Both the position numbers and the translations under genes were made by a program. DNA of 64,000 nt from contig NZ_CP049740.1 of NCBI RefSeq assembly GCF_011100465.1, forward strand, positions 1,356,001 through 1,420,000. The letters run 5' to 3'. This DNA is from Jeotgalibaca arthritidis. Its GTDB lineage: Bacteria > Bacillota > Bacilli > Lactobacillales > Aerococcaceae. The notes beneath the pieces are model-generated. The model did not search any database and was not told the origin of the DNA. It was given only the letters and a program-made list of their open reading frames with translations. Shown piece after piece: positions 17,465 through 26,021 of this stretch (its first letter is position 1; each line of letters starts with the position of its first letter).

Positions 17465-18578
17465 ATGGAATTAAGTGAAATTAAATCATTTTTAGAAGAA
17501 TCAGAAGGAAAAATCGCAAGCTTCAGGAGGTCTCTTTGACTTAGAGGTACTGGAAGCAGATATTGCTGAATATGAAGATCGTATGTTGGATCCAGAGTTT
17601 TGGAATGATTCTGAAAAAGCTCAAGAGACAATTAATGAAGCCAATCAATTGAAAGGTGTCTATCATACTTTTCAAAAACTAGCGACCGTGCAAGAAGACT
17701 TAGAAATGATGTATGAGATGATGAAGGAAGATCCAGAATCTGGTTTTGAAGAAGAGCTAGAGGCGGGAGTTGAAGAATACAGTCTGCTACTATCGGACTA
17801 TGAATTAACGACCTTACTAAATGGGCCGCATGATAAAAATAACGCCATCTTAGAAATTCATCCTGGTGCTGGTGGGACGGAATCGCAAGACTGGGGCAGT
17901 ATTCTGTTAAGAATGTTCACACGTTGGGCAGATGCTAAAGGTTTTGGCGTAGAAACATTAGACTATCAAGCGGGTGATGAAGCGGGCATTAAGAGTGTAA
18001 CCCTATTGATAAAAGGGTTAAATGCCTATGGCTACTTGCGATCAGAAAGAGGCGTTCACCGCCTTGTTCGTATTTCACCATTTGATTCAGCTGGACGTCG
18101 TCACACATCCTTCTGTTCGATTGATGTTATGCCAGAAATTGCGGCAGACAATGCTGAAATTGAAGTTGATCCAGATGACATCCGTGTTGATACCTACCGT
18201 GCTAGTGGTGCTGGTGGTCAGCATATCAATAAAACATCTTCAGCTATTCGAATTACCCATATTCCAAGTGGGATTGTTGTTCAAAGTCAATCACAGCGAT
18301 CACAATTCCAAAACCGTGATACAGCGATGGGAATGCTGAAAGCAAAGCTCTTCCAAAAACAAGAAGAGGAACGTGAGCAAGAGTTAGCTGCTATTCGTGG
18401 TGAGCAGAAAGAAATCGGTTGGGGTTCTCAAATTCGTTCTTATGTCTTCCATCCTTATTCAATGGTTAAGGACCACCGAACAAACTATGAAACAGGAAAT
18501 GTTCAAGCTGTTGTTGATGGCGATTTAGATGGCTTTATCGACGCTTACTTAAAAATGAACATGGTTTCAGATGACTAA
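17465..18578 (+). CDS. prfB: Peptide chain release factor 2, made by programmed +1 frameshift
   Basis: Release factor for UGA and UAA. The gene is read as 17465-17536 then 17538-18578: 24 codons lead to an in-frame TGA (17537-17539), which is bypassed by skipping one base. The slip site CTT-TGA-C is preceded by the internal Shine-Dalgarno AGGAGG (17525-17530), the classic RF2 autoregulation signal. The full product is 370 aa. The anticodon-like SPF tripeptide is in [10 protein letters not shown], and the catalytic GGQ in [12 protein letters not shown]. Automated calling would start at 17583 and lose the N-terminus. The normal ATG 17465 has AAGGGAG before it. Confidence 0.97.
17525..17540 (+). 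promoter_or_regulatory. RF2 programmed frameshift signal
   Basis: AGGAGG (17525-17530), three spacer bases, then CTT TGA C (17534-17540). When RF2 is scarce the ribosome pauses at UGA and slips +1 on CUU. Confidence 0.95.
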
Positions 18579-18679
18579 CCTTCTATTTATGATATTGTGA
18601 GTAAATATGATGATGGTAACCGACACATTTTGAAATATAACTGTAAAGAAACTAATACAGACATCCTTTATATCCATGC

Positions 18680-18747
18680 TATAATGATTAGGCAGTCAAG
18701 CATAGAAAACGTATCTACCGCAAACACTCAGCTGTTTGTGGTTTTTT
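18680..18747 (+). promoter_or_regulatory. -10 element followed by a hairpin terminator upstream of ftsE
   Basis: TATAAT at 18680-18685 is followed, about 30 bp downstream, by a terminator: ACCGCAAACA (18717-18726) pairs with TGTTTGTGGT (18733-18742, one G-U pair) and a T run follows to 18747. If the promoter is real, transcripts would meet a terminator about 25-55 nt after starting, an attenuator-like layout, or a very short RNA. The -35 is poor. The hairpin alone may simply terminate prfB. Confidence 0.5.
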
Positions 18748-18810
18748 CAGAAAGAAAGTCTATTGAAAAAATGAATAGATATTAAAAAATATAAAAAGAT
18801 GGGTGATAAT

Positions 18811-19497
18811 ATGATTGAGATGCTTAATGTCTCAAAGAAATATCCGAACGGTATTACGGCTGTTAATAATTTAAATGTTAAGATAAATCAAGGTGAGTTT
18901 GTATATGTAGTAGGTCCCAGTGGGGCAGGAAAGTCCACCTTTATTAAAATGATGTACCGTGAAGTAAAGGCAACATCAGGAATTGTTAAAATTGGGAAAT
19001 TTGACGTGACCAAGCTAAAAGAGCGTGATGTACCAATGTTACGTCGTTATGTTGGTGTTGTCTTCCAAGATTTTAAATTACTACCTAAACTGACTATTTT
19101 CGAAAATATTGCTTACGCAATGGAAGTTATTGAGAAAACACCAAAACAAATTGAAAAACGTGTCTTTGAAGTATTAGATCTTGTTCGACTAAAACATAAA
19201 GCGCGTATGTTCCCAAATGAATTATCAGGTGGGGAACAACAACGGATCGCGATTGCACGTGCGATTGTTAATATGCCCGGCATTTTGATTGCTGATGAGC
19301 CAACAGGTAACCTTGACCCAGATACGTCAATGGAGATTATGGCTATTTTAGAAGAAATCAATAATCAAGGAACAACCATTTTGATGGCGACACATAATAG
19401 TCAGATTGTAAATGATATTAAACACCGCGTTCTAGCCATCGAAAGTGGCCGAATCGTCCGTGATCAGCAGGAAGGAGAATACGGATATGAAATTTAG
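18811..19497 (+). CDS. ftsE: Cell division ABC ATPase FtsE
   Basis: ATPase of the FtsEX complex, which controls peptidoglycan hydrolases at division or elongation sites. Walker A is GPSGAGKST, the signature is [14 protein letters not shown], and Walker B is ILIADEPTGNLDP. I chose ATG 18811 over ATG 18799 because GGTGA lies just upstream and the product is then 228 aa, the usual FtsE length. ftsX overlaps its 3' end by 11 bp, so translation is probably coupled. Confidence 0.94.
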   Translation: MIEMLNVSKKYPNGITAVNNLNVKINQGEFVYVVGPSGAGKSTFIKMMYREVKATSGIVKIGKFDVTKLKERDVPMLRRYVGVVFQDFKLLPKLTIFENIAYAMEVIEKTPKQIEKRVFEVLDLVRLKHKARMFPNELSGGEQQRIAIARAIVNMPGILIADEPTGNLDPDTSMEIMAILEEINNQGTTILMATHNSQIVNDIKHRVLAIESGRIVRDQQEGEYGYEI

Positions 19498-20374
19498 AAC
19501 AATGATGAGGCATATCCGTGATGCAAGTAAAAGTCTAGTTCGTAATGGTTGGATGACCTTAGCAGCGATTAGTGCTGTTACGATGACATTATTGCTTGTA
19601 GGCTCATTCGTTGCGATTTTATTTAATGTTAATAAATTAGCTACTGATATTGAAAATGATGTTAGTGTGCGTGTCTTTATTGATTTAGGTGCACAAGACT
19701 CAGACCGTGAACATTTAAGGTCAGAATTGGAAAAAATTCCTAATATTGAAACAATTACCTATTCAACACGTGATGAAGAATTGGATAAATTAATTGGGAG
19801 CTACGGTGAGGAGTTCAATCTCTTTGGCGGAGATGATAATCCCTTGCATGATGTCTTTATTTTAAGCACAGCTATGCCAGATCAAACCGGTGCTGTTGCT
19901 GAAGCGGCAGAGAAATTAACCTTTGTGGCGAAGGTTGAATATGGTGGAACGACAGCTGAAAAACTGTTTGATACGATTTCAACTATGAGAACGATTGGCG
20001 TTATCATTATTGTCGGTCTATTACTCATTGCTGTTTTCCTTATCTCAAATACGATTCGAATTACGATTTTCTCTCGTAGTACAGAGATTGAAATTATGCG
20101 TCTCGTAGGAGCTAAGAATAGCTATATTCGTTGGCCAATTTTAATTGAAGGATCATTTATCGGTTTAATTGGATCGTTAATTCCAACCATAATATTGGTT
20201 TTCATGTATCGTTTCCTTTATCAACTTGGAACAGACTATCTAATCGGATCTAATTTCGCCTTATTATCTCCTGAGTCCTTTATTTATTACACAGGGTTGG
20301 CACTGATTGCTATTGGAGTATTCATCGGTTCATTTGGTTCAGTCATATCGATGTCACGTTTCTTAAAAGTTTAA
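19487..20374 (+). CDS. ftsX: Cell division ABC permease FtsX
   Basis: Four-helix membrane partner of FtsE. One helix lies near residues 20-45, then an extracellular domain of about 120 residues, then three helices in the C-terminal half. The stretch SRSTEIEIMRLVGA is the typical FtsX cytoplasmic loop that contacts the ATPase. In the family the extracellular domain activates a peptidoglycan hydrolase such as PcsB or CwlO; none is adjacent here. ATG 19487 follows AAGGAG and gives 295 aa. A terminator follows. Confidence 0.94.
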   Translation: MKFRTMMRHIRDASKSLVRNGWMTLAAISAVTMTLLLVGSFVAILFNVNKLATDIENDVSVRVFIDLGAQDSDREHLRSELEKIPNIETITYSTRDEELDKLIGSYGEEFNLFGGDDNPLHDVFILSTAMPDQTGAVAEAAEKLTFVAKVEYGGTTAEKLFDTISTMRTIGVIIIVGLLLIAVFLISNTIRITIFSRSTEIEIMRLVGAKNSYIRWPILIEGSFIGLIGSLIPTIILVFMYRFLYQLGTDYLIGSNFALLSPESFIYYTGLALIAIGVFIGSFGSVISMSRFLKV

Positions 20375-20386
20375 TACACAATAAGT

Positions 20387-20422
20387 AACACCAGAAAGGA
20401 TAAAAAACTTTCTGGTGTTTTT
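20387..20422 (+). terminator. Terminator of ftsEX
   Basis: AACACCAGAAAG (20387-20398) pairs perfectly with CTTTCTGGTGTT (20408-20419), then T. Confidence 0.9.
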
Positions 20423-20546
20423 GTTTTGTAAAAAAAGAGATTCTTTCCATTTCGAAAGGTCAGTGATAGAATGAATGTGGATTGAGGAGGGTATGACTAT
20501 TTTCATAAAACTCTCACTCAAATAAAATAAAGTCCTGGAGGAAAAG

Positions 20547-21287
20547 ATGAAAAAAGTACTGATTGTTGATGATGAACCGTCAATTTTAATTTTACTGGCA
20601 TACAACCTCGAAAAAGAAGGCTACCAAGTCATCCAAGCCTCTGATGGAAAAGAAGGCTATGACTTAGCTTTAAGTCAACCGTTTGATTTTATTATTTTAG
20701 ATTTGATGCTGCCATCTATGGATGGTATGGATATCTGTAAAGGATTAAGAAGAGAAAAAATTGAAACACCGATTTTAATGCTGACAGCTAAAGACGATGA
20801 ACTAGAAAAAATTATCGGCTTAGAGCTCGGTGCAGATGACTATATGACAAAGCCATTTAGTCCGCGAGAAGTTATTGCGCGTATGAAGGCTATTTTTAGA
20901 AGAACGGAACGTCGATTGCAACAAGACGAGCCTTCTTTTGAAAAAGAAACAGAAACTGTAGAAGAGCCAGCGTTTGTAGAAGAAAAGATTGTCATAGGGG
21001 AAGTTGTGATTTTTCCTGATCTGTATGAAGTGCATGTCAAAGGTGAACCGATTGATATTACACCTAAAGAATTTGAATTATTATTATATATGGCAAAACG
21101 CGCTAACCGGATTTTAAGCCGTGAGCAATTACTGAATGCCATTTGGAATTTTGATTATGCAGGAGAGACACGTATTGTTGATGTTCATATTAGTCATTTA
21201 CGTGAAAAAATTGAAGAGGACACTAAAAATCCACACTATATAAAAACAGTACGCGGATTTGGCTATAAGTTTGAGGAGTCTAAGTAA
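20547..21287 (+). CDS. phoP: OmpR-family response regulator PhoP
   Basis: DNA-binding regulator of the phosphate-starvation response. The receiver domain (1-120) has the acidic pocket DDE at 8-10 and the phosphoacceptor Asp52 in FIILDLMLPSMDG, with Lys in TKPFSPREV. An acidic linker of about 25 residues follows, then the winged-helix domain (about 145-243) with TPKEFELLLYMA and VDVHISHLREKI. The identification as PhoP rests on the adjacent phoR-type kinase and pst operon. The ribosome site is GGAGGAAA. The stop codon overlaps the phoR start by one base. Confidence 0.9.
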   Translation: MKKVLIVDDEPSILILLAYNLEKEGYQVIQASDGKEGYDLALSQPFDFIILDLMLPSMDGMDICKGLRREKIETPILMLTAKDDELEKIIGLELGADDYMTKPFSPREVIARMKAIFRRTERRLQQDEPSFEKETETVEEPAFVEEKIVIGEVVIFPDLYEVHVKGEPIDITPKEFELLLYMAKRANRILSREQLLNAIWNFDYAGETRIVDVHISHLREKIEEDTKNPHYIKTVRGFGYKFEESK

Positions 21288-23062
21288 TGCGTAAATTTGC
21301 CAATCAATTTTTAGCCTTATTTATTGGCTTGTTCCTTCTGTTATCGATTGGTGTTGTTATTTATACGAACCAACTGGTTCGGACGGCAACGACAACATCC
21401 ATTATTGAAGATGTTGAGAATCGCGCTAAAAATATAGGCTCTTTGCTAGATGAATGGATTTTACAACATACGAGTTCAGTCATGACTGCAGTGGAAGATT
21501 TTCCTTCCATGTCCTTTCTATTAGATGAAAAAGATACGATTGCTTTTTTTGATGAGAAAGGGACGGCAGTTCATCCCGACAAACAAGATGACAATGTTTT
21601 GAAGTCTAATGATATGGAAGACGTTTTAGCTGGCGAACGTATTGGGACAAGTGGTATTCAAATGGATGATTCAGGTAGGCGTCAATACCATGTGGCAGTC
21701 TCACTGTTCAATGGTCGTGGTGATTTTATTGGGATTTTCCGTCTTACTCATCGGCTGGATGAATTGGACCAACTTGAGAATCAGCTGACACAGTCTGTTT
21801 TTATCTTTAGTTTTGTTTCGATTGTCTTAGCGAGCTTTATTGCCCTTCACTTAACCAATCGTGTTTCTCGCCCCCTTAAGCAGATTGAAACAGTCATTAA
21901 CCATATTTCAGAAGGTGACTACAGTGAGTATTACAAAGGGATGGACTATCCAGAAATTATGGCACTAGGTCAGACTGTGAATAAATTAGCCGATAGTTTA
22001 GATGAAAAAAATAGAACAATTCTCCAATCTAATGAACGACTATCAGCCTTGCTTGACCGTCTGATTGTGGGAGTAGTCTTATTGGACAGTGAGCAACGGA
22101 TTGAAATGATGAACCCAGCTGTTTATCAAATTCTCGGAATTGATGAAAATTTACTAGGTCGTTCATTTTTAGAAATGTCTAAAAGTTACGGTTTAGTCCA
22201 AATTATCCAACAAACTTTTCAGAAAAAGAAAAATCGAAATGAAGAAATTTATATTTATTACCCTAACGAACGGATACTAGATGTTAATACTATGGTGGTA
22301 CCAGACGCTAAGGGAAATCAAGTGATTGTGCTTCTTTATGACATCACAGAAATTAGACGTTTGGAGAAAGTGAGAACAGATTTTGTTGCCAATGCCTCAC
22401 ACGAGCTACGGACGCCTGTTACAGCACTAAAAGGATTCTCGGAAGTTCTTTTAGATGGTGCCCTGGATGATCCAGATCGTTTGCGTCAATTTTTAGAAAT
22501 TATCTATAAAGAGTCGAAACGGTTAGAAATTCTCGTTAATGATATTCTAGAGTTGTCGCGAGTTGAACAAAAACAAGTGCCAATGAAAAGGGAATGGATT
22601 AGTTTAAATGAGACAGTGGAAACGTGTTTCAAAATTATTAAACCGCAAGCAGCTGCGAAAGGATTGAAGCTGCGCCTTTTATCTAATAATGCAGATCCGA
22701 TTCGCTTTATTGGTGATCAAAGTCGTTTAGAGCAGATTTTGAATAATTTAATTTACAATGCTGTAAACTATACCGATAAAGGTGGTAAAATTTCAGTTTT
22801 ACTAGAGGAAACAGAAGATGAGATTGTTTTCCATGTCGCTGATACGGGTATTGGTATTCCGGAAGAAAGTATTGAGCGTTTGTTTGAGCGGTTCTATAGA
22901 GTTGATAAAGGTCGCAGTCGCAATTCCGGTGGAACCGGCTTAGGATTATCAATCGTTCGCTATCTTGTTCAAAATATGGGCGGGACGATAAGCGTAAAAA
23001 GTACGCTTGGTTTAGGAAGTACCTTCACTGTTCATTTGCCAAAAGTAGTGGAAGAATTGTAA
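21287..23062 (+). CDS. phoR: Phosphate sensor histidine kinase PhoR
   Basis: Membrane kinase for PhoP. A helix at about 7-29, an extracellular segment of about 130 residues, a second helix at about 165-188, a HAMP domain (about 190-240), a PAS domain (about 250-345), the HisKA domain with His372 in NASHELRTPV, and the HATPase domain with NNLIYNAVNYT, DTGIGIPEE and GGTGLGLSIV. The length of 591 aa fits PhoR/WalK-like kinases. WalK is the main alternative, but the pst neighbours favour PhoR. It is translationally coupled to phoP through TAATG. Confidence 0.9.
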   Translation: MRKFANQFLALFIGLFLLLSIGVVIYTNQLVRTATTTSIIEDVENRAKNIGSLLDEWILQHTSSVMTAVEDFPSMSFLLDEKDTIAFFDEKGTAVHPDKQDDNVLKSNDMEDVLAGERIGTSGIQMDDSGRRQYHVAVSLFNGRGDFIGIFRLTHRLDELDQLENQLTQSVFIFSFVSIVLASFIALHLTNRVSRPLKQIETVINHISEGDYSEYYKGMDYPEIMALGQTVNKLADSLDEKNRTILQSNERLSALLDRLIVGVVLLDSEQRIEMMNPAVYQILGIDENLLGRSFLEMSKSYGLVQIIQQTFQKKKNRNEEIYIYYPNERILDVNTMVVPDAKGNQVIVLLYDITEIRRLEKVRTDFVANASHELRTPVTALKGFSEVLLDGALDDPDRLRQFLEIIYKESKRLEILVNDILELSRVEQKQVPMKREWISLNETVETCFKIIKPQAAAKGLKLRLLSNNADPIRFIGDQSRLEQILNNLIYNAVNYTDKGGKISVLLEETEDEIVFHVADTGIGIPEESIERLFERFYRVDKGRSRNSGGTGLGLSIVRYLVQNMGGTISVKSTLGLGSTFTVHLPKVVEEL

Positions 23063-23075
23063 GGATTCATTCTCC

Positions 23076-23115
23076 TTTACAATTACATTTACAAAGTCTT
23101 TACATAAAATTTACA
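23076..23115 (+). promoter_or_regulatory. Array of four TTTACA repeats (PhoP-box-like)
   Basis: Exact TTTACA at 23076, 23088, 23099 and 23110, spaced 12, 11 and 11 bp, one per helical turn. This matches the known PhoP-binding pattern of TT(A/T)ACA repeats about 11 bp apart in Bacillus. It lies between phoR and the terminator that precedes pstS. Confidence 0.7.
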
Positions 23116-23126
23116 ATGTCATAAAC

Positions 23127-23162
23127 AAAACCCTGTTAAAAGCTTAACTTAACAGGGTTTTT
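23127..23162 (+). terminator. Terminator of phoPR
   Basis: AAAACCCTGTTAA (23127-23139) pairs perfectly with TTAACAGGGTTTT (23149-23161). Confidence 0.9.
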
Positions 23163-23223
23163 ACATTGTTAAAAATGATGACGCTTTCTTTATTTTAAAA
23201 AATAGCTGTTTTAAATCTAAAAC

Positions 23224-23267
23224 TTTACATTAAACCATTAACTAAATTTACATTGAACGAATAGAAT
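23224..23267 (+). promoter_or_regulatory. pstS promoter region with further PhoP-box-like repeats
   Basis: TTTACA at 23224 and 23247 flank a TTAACT at 23238, ahead of a -10-like TAGAAT (23262-23267), 50 bp before the pstS start. There is no standard -35, as expected for an activator-dependent PhoP promoter. Confidence 0.55.
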
Positions 23268-23316
23268 AGAGTTATGGCAAATCGCTAAAGACATAACAAA
23301 AAGGATGGTAAGTAGA

Positions 23317-24210
23317 ATGCAATTAAAAAGTCTATCTAAATTAGTTCTTTCATTAGGTGCTGTAGGAGTATTGGCAGCGTGTGATCCAGCAGCAACAGGC
23401 GGAGATGATGCAACAAGCGATAATGGCGCATCAGAAGCAACTACAGGTACCATTAATGTGGTTTCTCGTGAAGACGGTTCTGGAACAAGAGGCGCATTTA
23501 CTGAGATTACTGGTGTATTAGAAGATGATGTTGATAATACTTATGTAGAGGCAGTTATTCAAAATGGTACAGAAGGAGTCATTTCAACTGTATCACAAGA
23601 TCCAAATGCGATTGGTTACATTTCACTAGGATCATTAAACGATAATGTAAAAGGGGTAGCGATTGATGGTGTTGAACCAACATCTGAAACGGTACAAAAC
23701 AATTCATTCCCAATTGCACGTAACTTCAATATTGCTTGGGGCGGAGACCTTGAAGCAGTTGCACAAGACTTCGTTGATTTCATTATGTCAGCTGAAGGTC
23801 AAGAACTAGCATTAGAAGAAGGCTACGTAGAAGCAGTTGTTGATGCGCCAGCTTACGAAGGTGACGGCTCACAAACTGGAACAATCGCAGTTGTTGGCTC
23901 AACTTCAGTAACACCATTAATGGAAGTTCTTTCTGAGGAATACCGTGCGTTAAATCCAGAAGTACAAATTGACATTACGTCAAATGGTTCTTCAGCAGGT
24001 ATGACATCTGCAATTGATGGTACAGCTGATATTGGAATGGCATCTCGTGAATTAAAAGATGAAGAAAAAGCTGAATTGACGTCGAAAGCTATCGCTGTTG
24101 ATGGGATTGCAGTTGTTGTAAACAAAAACAATGGTATTGAGGGCTTGACGCTAGAACAAGTTAAACAAATTTTTACTGGTGAAGTTACCAACTGGGAAGA
24201 CCTACAATAA
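23317..24210 (+). CDS. pstS: Phosphate ABC transporter substrate-binding lipoprotein, circularly permuted
   Basis: Phosphate-binding lipoprotein feeding PstCAB. A signal peptide with lipobox LAAC puts the lipid on Cys22. The domain order is inverted relative to classical PstS. The block that is normally central to C-terminal (SREDGSGTRGAF at 50-61, NAIGYISLGSLND, DFIMSAEGQ) comes first. The block that is normally N-terminal (VVGSTSVTPLME at 192-203, SNGSSAGM at 222-229, ADIGMASRELKDEE) comes last, and the protein ends at TGEVTNWEDLQ, which classically leads into the SREDGSGTR block. All phosphate-contact motifs are retained, so function is expected. ATG 23317 is favoured by its signal peptide start; ATG 23305 is possible. 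PhoP-box-like repeats lie upstream. Confidence 0.9.
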   Translation: MQLKSLSKLVLSLGAVGVLAACDPAATGGDDATSDNGASEATTGTINVVSREDGSGTRGAFTEITGVLEDDVDNTYVEAVIQNGTEGVISTVSQDPNAIGYISLGSLNDNVKGVAIDGVEPTSETVQNNSFPIARNFNIAWGGDLEAVAQDFVDFIMSAEGQELALEEGYVEAVVDAPAYEGDGSQTGTIAVVGSTSVTPLMEVLSEEYRALNPEVQIDITSNGSSAGMTSAIDGTADIGMASRELKDEEKAELTSKAIAVDGIAVVVNKNNGIEGLTLEQVKQIFTGEVTNWEDLQ

Positions 24211-24232
24211 GATCTTCGTTATTGATAATGAA

Positions 24233-24260
24233 GAGGACCAGATTATTCTGGTCTTTTTTT
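24233..24260 (+). terminator. Terminator-like hairpin between pstS and pstC
   Basis: GACCAGA (24236-24242) pairs with TCTGGTC (24247-24253), loop TTAT, followed by seven T. It would make pstS more abundant than the membrane components, a known pst pattern. Confidence 0.85.
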
Positions 24261-24340
24261 GAGATATAGTATACTTAGATTAAGAGATAAAAGTGGTTAA
24301 TTGTGGTTTGGGAAACCGGTTATGAAGGAGAGGGGAAGTC

Positions 24341-25201
24341 ATGAAGAAGAAATATTTTTGGGAAAGTTTTATGAAGTGGGTTTTTATTGCTTCAGCGTTT
24401 GTCTCTGTTATTTCTATTGTTGTTATTTTTTATTTTATTTTTGAAGGCGGCGTGCCATTTATGGTTCGCTATGGCATAGGGGACTTTTTATTCGGAACAA
24501 AATGGACACCATCGAATGCTAATCCGGAATATGGTATTTTGCCGATGATTATTGGTTCATTGGTCATTACTTTAGGGGCAATCTTAATTGGGGTACCTAC
24601 GGGTGTCTTTACATCCATTTTTATGGCGAAGTTCTGTCCGCCTAAATTATATCGTTTTGTTAAGCCTGCCGTTAATATGATGGCAGCTATTCCATCAATC
24701 GTCTATGGTTTCTTTGCATTGCGTCTTATCGTTCCCTTTATGCGGAATTTAGTAGGCGGTACAGGGATGAATATCCTAACAGCCTCTATTCTTCTGGGAA
24801 TTATGATTCTTCCTACTATTATTGGGCTATCTGAATCATCGCTTCGTGCAGTACCTAACAGCTACTACGAAGGTAGTGTAGCGTTAGGGGCAACACATGA
24901 GCGCTCTGTTATTCGTGTAATGGTTCCAGCAGCGAAATCAGGTATTATTTCCGCTGTTATTTTAGGAGTTGGACGTGCAATTGGTGAAACAATGGCGGTT
25001 ATCCTTGTAGCTGGAAATCAGCCACGTATCCCAACGAGTGTGACACACGGTGTTCGGACGATGACAACGAATATTGTATTGGAGATGGCTTATGCAGCGG
25101 GTGAACACCGTGAAGCATTGATTGCAACTGCCGTTGTCCTCTTCATCTTTATTATTGTTATCAACGCAGCATTCTCGATTGTGAAACGGAAGGGGATCTA
25201 G
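24341..25201 (+). CDS. pstC: Phosphate ABC transporter permease PstC
   Basis: First of two membrane subunits of the Pst importer. Six hydrophobic helices; the loop that docks the ATPase is visible as SYYEGSVALGATHERSVIRV (the EAA region), followed by GVGRAIGETMAV. The 286-aa length fits. A GAAGGAGAGG ribosome site precedes the ATG. pstA starts 2 bp after the stop. Confidence 0.93.
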   Translation: MKKKYFWESFMKWVFIASAFVSVISIVVIFYFIFEGGVPFMVRYGIGDFLFGTKWTPSNANPEYGILPMIIGSLVITLGAILIGVPTGVFTSIFMAKFCPPKLYRFVKPAVNMMAAIPSIVYGFFALRLIVPFMRNLVGGTGMNILTASILLGIMILPTIIGLSESSLRAVPNSYYEGSVALGATHERSVIRVMVPAAKSGIISAVILGVGRAIGETMAVILVAGNQPRIPTSVTHGVRTMTTNIVLEMAYAAGEHREALIATAVVLFIFIIVINAAFSIVKRKGI

Positions 25202-25203
25202 AG

Positions 25204-26019
25204 ATGGAATCAAAAATTATTAAATTCTTAGTTTATTTCTTTTCATGCATCACATTCGGTTCGCTTTTTTATGTCATTGGCTTTATCCTCTTAAATGGGA
25301 TTAGCAGTCTGAACTGGAGTATGTTCGCATGGAACTATACGACTAGTAACGTATCAATGATGCCGTCAATCTTGACGACCTTCGTTGTTGTTTTCTTAGC
25401 CTTACTGATTGCAGCTCCAATTGGTGTTTTTACAGCCTTTTATTTAGTTGAATATGCTGATAAAAACAACAAATTTGTTAATGTGATTCGTGTTGCAACG
25501 GATACACTATCGGGAATTCCTTCTATTGTATATGGTCTTTTCGGTATGTTGTTCTTTGTTATTTTCCTAGGCTTTAAATACTCGATTATTTCGGGGGTTT
25601 TAACATCTGTAATTATGGTTTTACCTGTTATTATCCGTTCAACGGAAGAAGCTTTGCTAGCTGTTCGCAATTCATTGCGAGAAGGAAGTTTCGCACTAGG
25701 AGCAGGGAAATTACGTACGATTTTTAGAGTTGTTCTACCAGTTGCGATGCCAGGTATTTTATCTGGAATCATTTTGGCAGTTGGTCGGATTGTAGGTGAA
25801 ACAGCCGCTTTGATGTATACACTTGGAACATCAGTTAATGTGCCTGACAACCTTTTCCAATCAAGTCGTACCTTAGCATTACACATGTACATTTTAGCCA
25901 GTGAAGGTATCCACGTACGAGAATCCTATGCAACCGGTGTTGTCTTAATCGTTATTGTACTAATCATCAACGGTATTTCAACATGGCTCAGCAATCGATT
26001 AACAAAAGGAGCGAAATAA
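25204..26019 (+). CDS. pstA: Phosphate ABC transporter permease PstA
   Basis: Second Pst membrane subunit. Six helices, with the EAA-type loop [17 protein letters not shown] and the characteristic [13 protein letters not shown]. The [12 protein letters not shown] stretch is shared with PstC, as expected for paralogous subunits. The length of 271 aa is typical. It sits directly between pstC and pstB. Confidence 0.93.
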   Translation: MESKIIKFLVYFFSCITFGSLFYVIGFILLNGISSLNWSMFAWNYTTSNVSMMPSILTTFVVVFLALLIAAPIGVFTAFYLVEYADKNNKFVNVIRVATDTLSGIPSIVYGLFGMLFFVIFLGFKYSIISGVLTSVIMVLPVIIRSTEEALLAVRNSLREGSFALGAGKLRTIFRVVLPVAMPGILSGIILAVGRIVGETAALMYTLGTSVNVPDNLFQSSRTLALHMYILASEGIHVRESYATGVVLIVIVLIINGISTWLSNRLTKGAK

Positions 26020-26021
26020 AA

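Noticed and set aside
18597-18785. 62-aa plus-strand ORF between prfB and ftsE
   Set aside because: It runs through the TATAAT and the terminator hairpin at 18717-18747, has no good ribosome site, and the product resembles nothing.
20493-20525. 10-codon mini-ORF with GGAGGG just before it, upstream of phoP
   Set aside because: The ribosome site is only 1-2 nt from the ATG and the peptide is nondescript; a leader peptide cannot be supported.
20547-23062. Two-component pair as WalRK (YycFG)
   Set aside because: Domain layout is compatible, but the directly following pst-phoU operon and TTTACA arrays favour PhoPR, and no yycHIJ genes follow.
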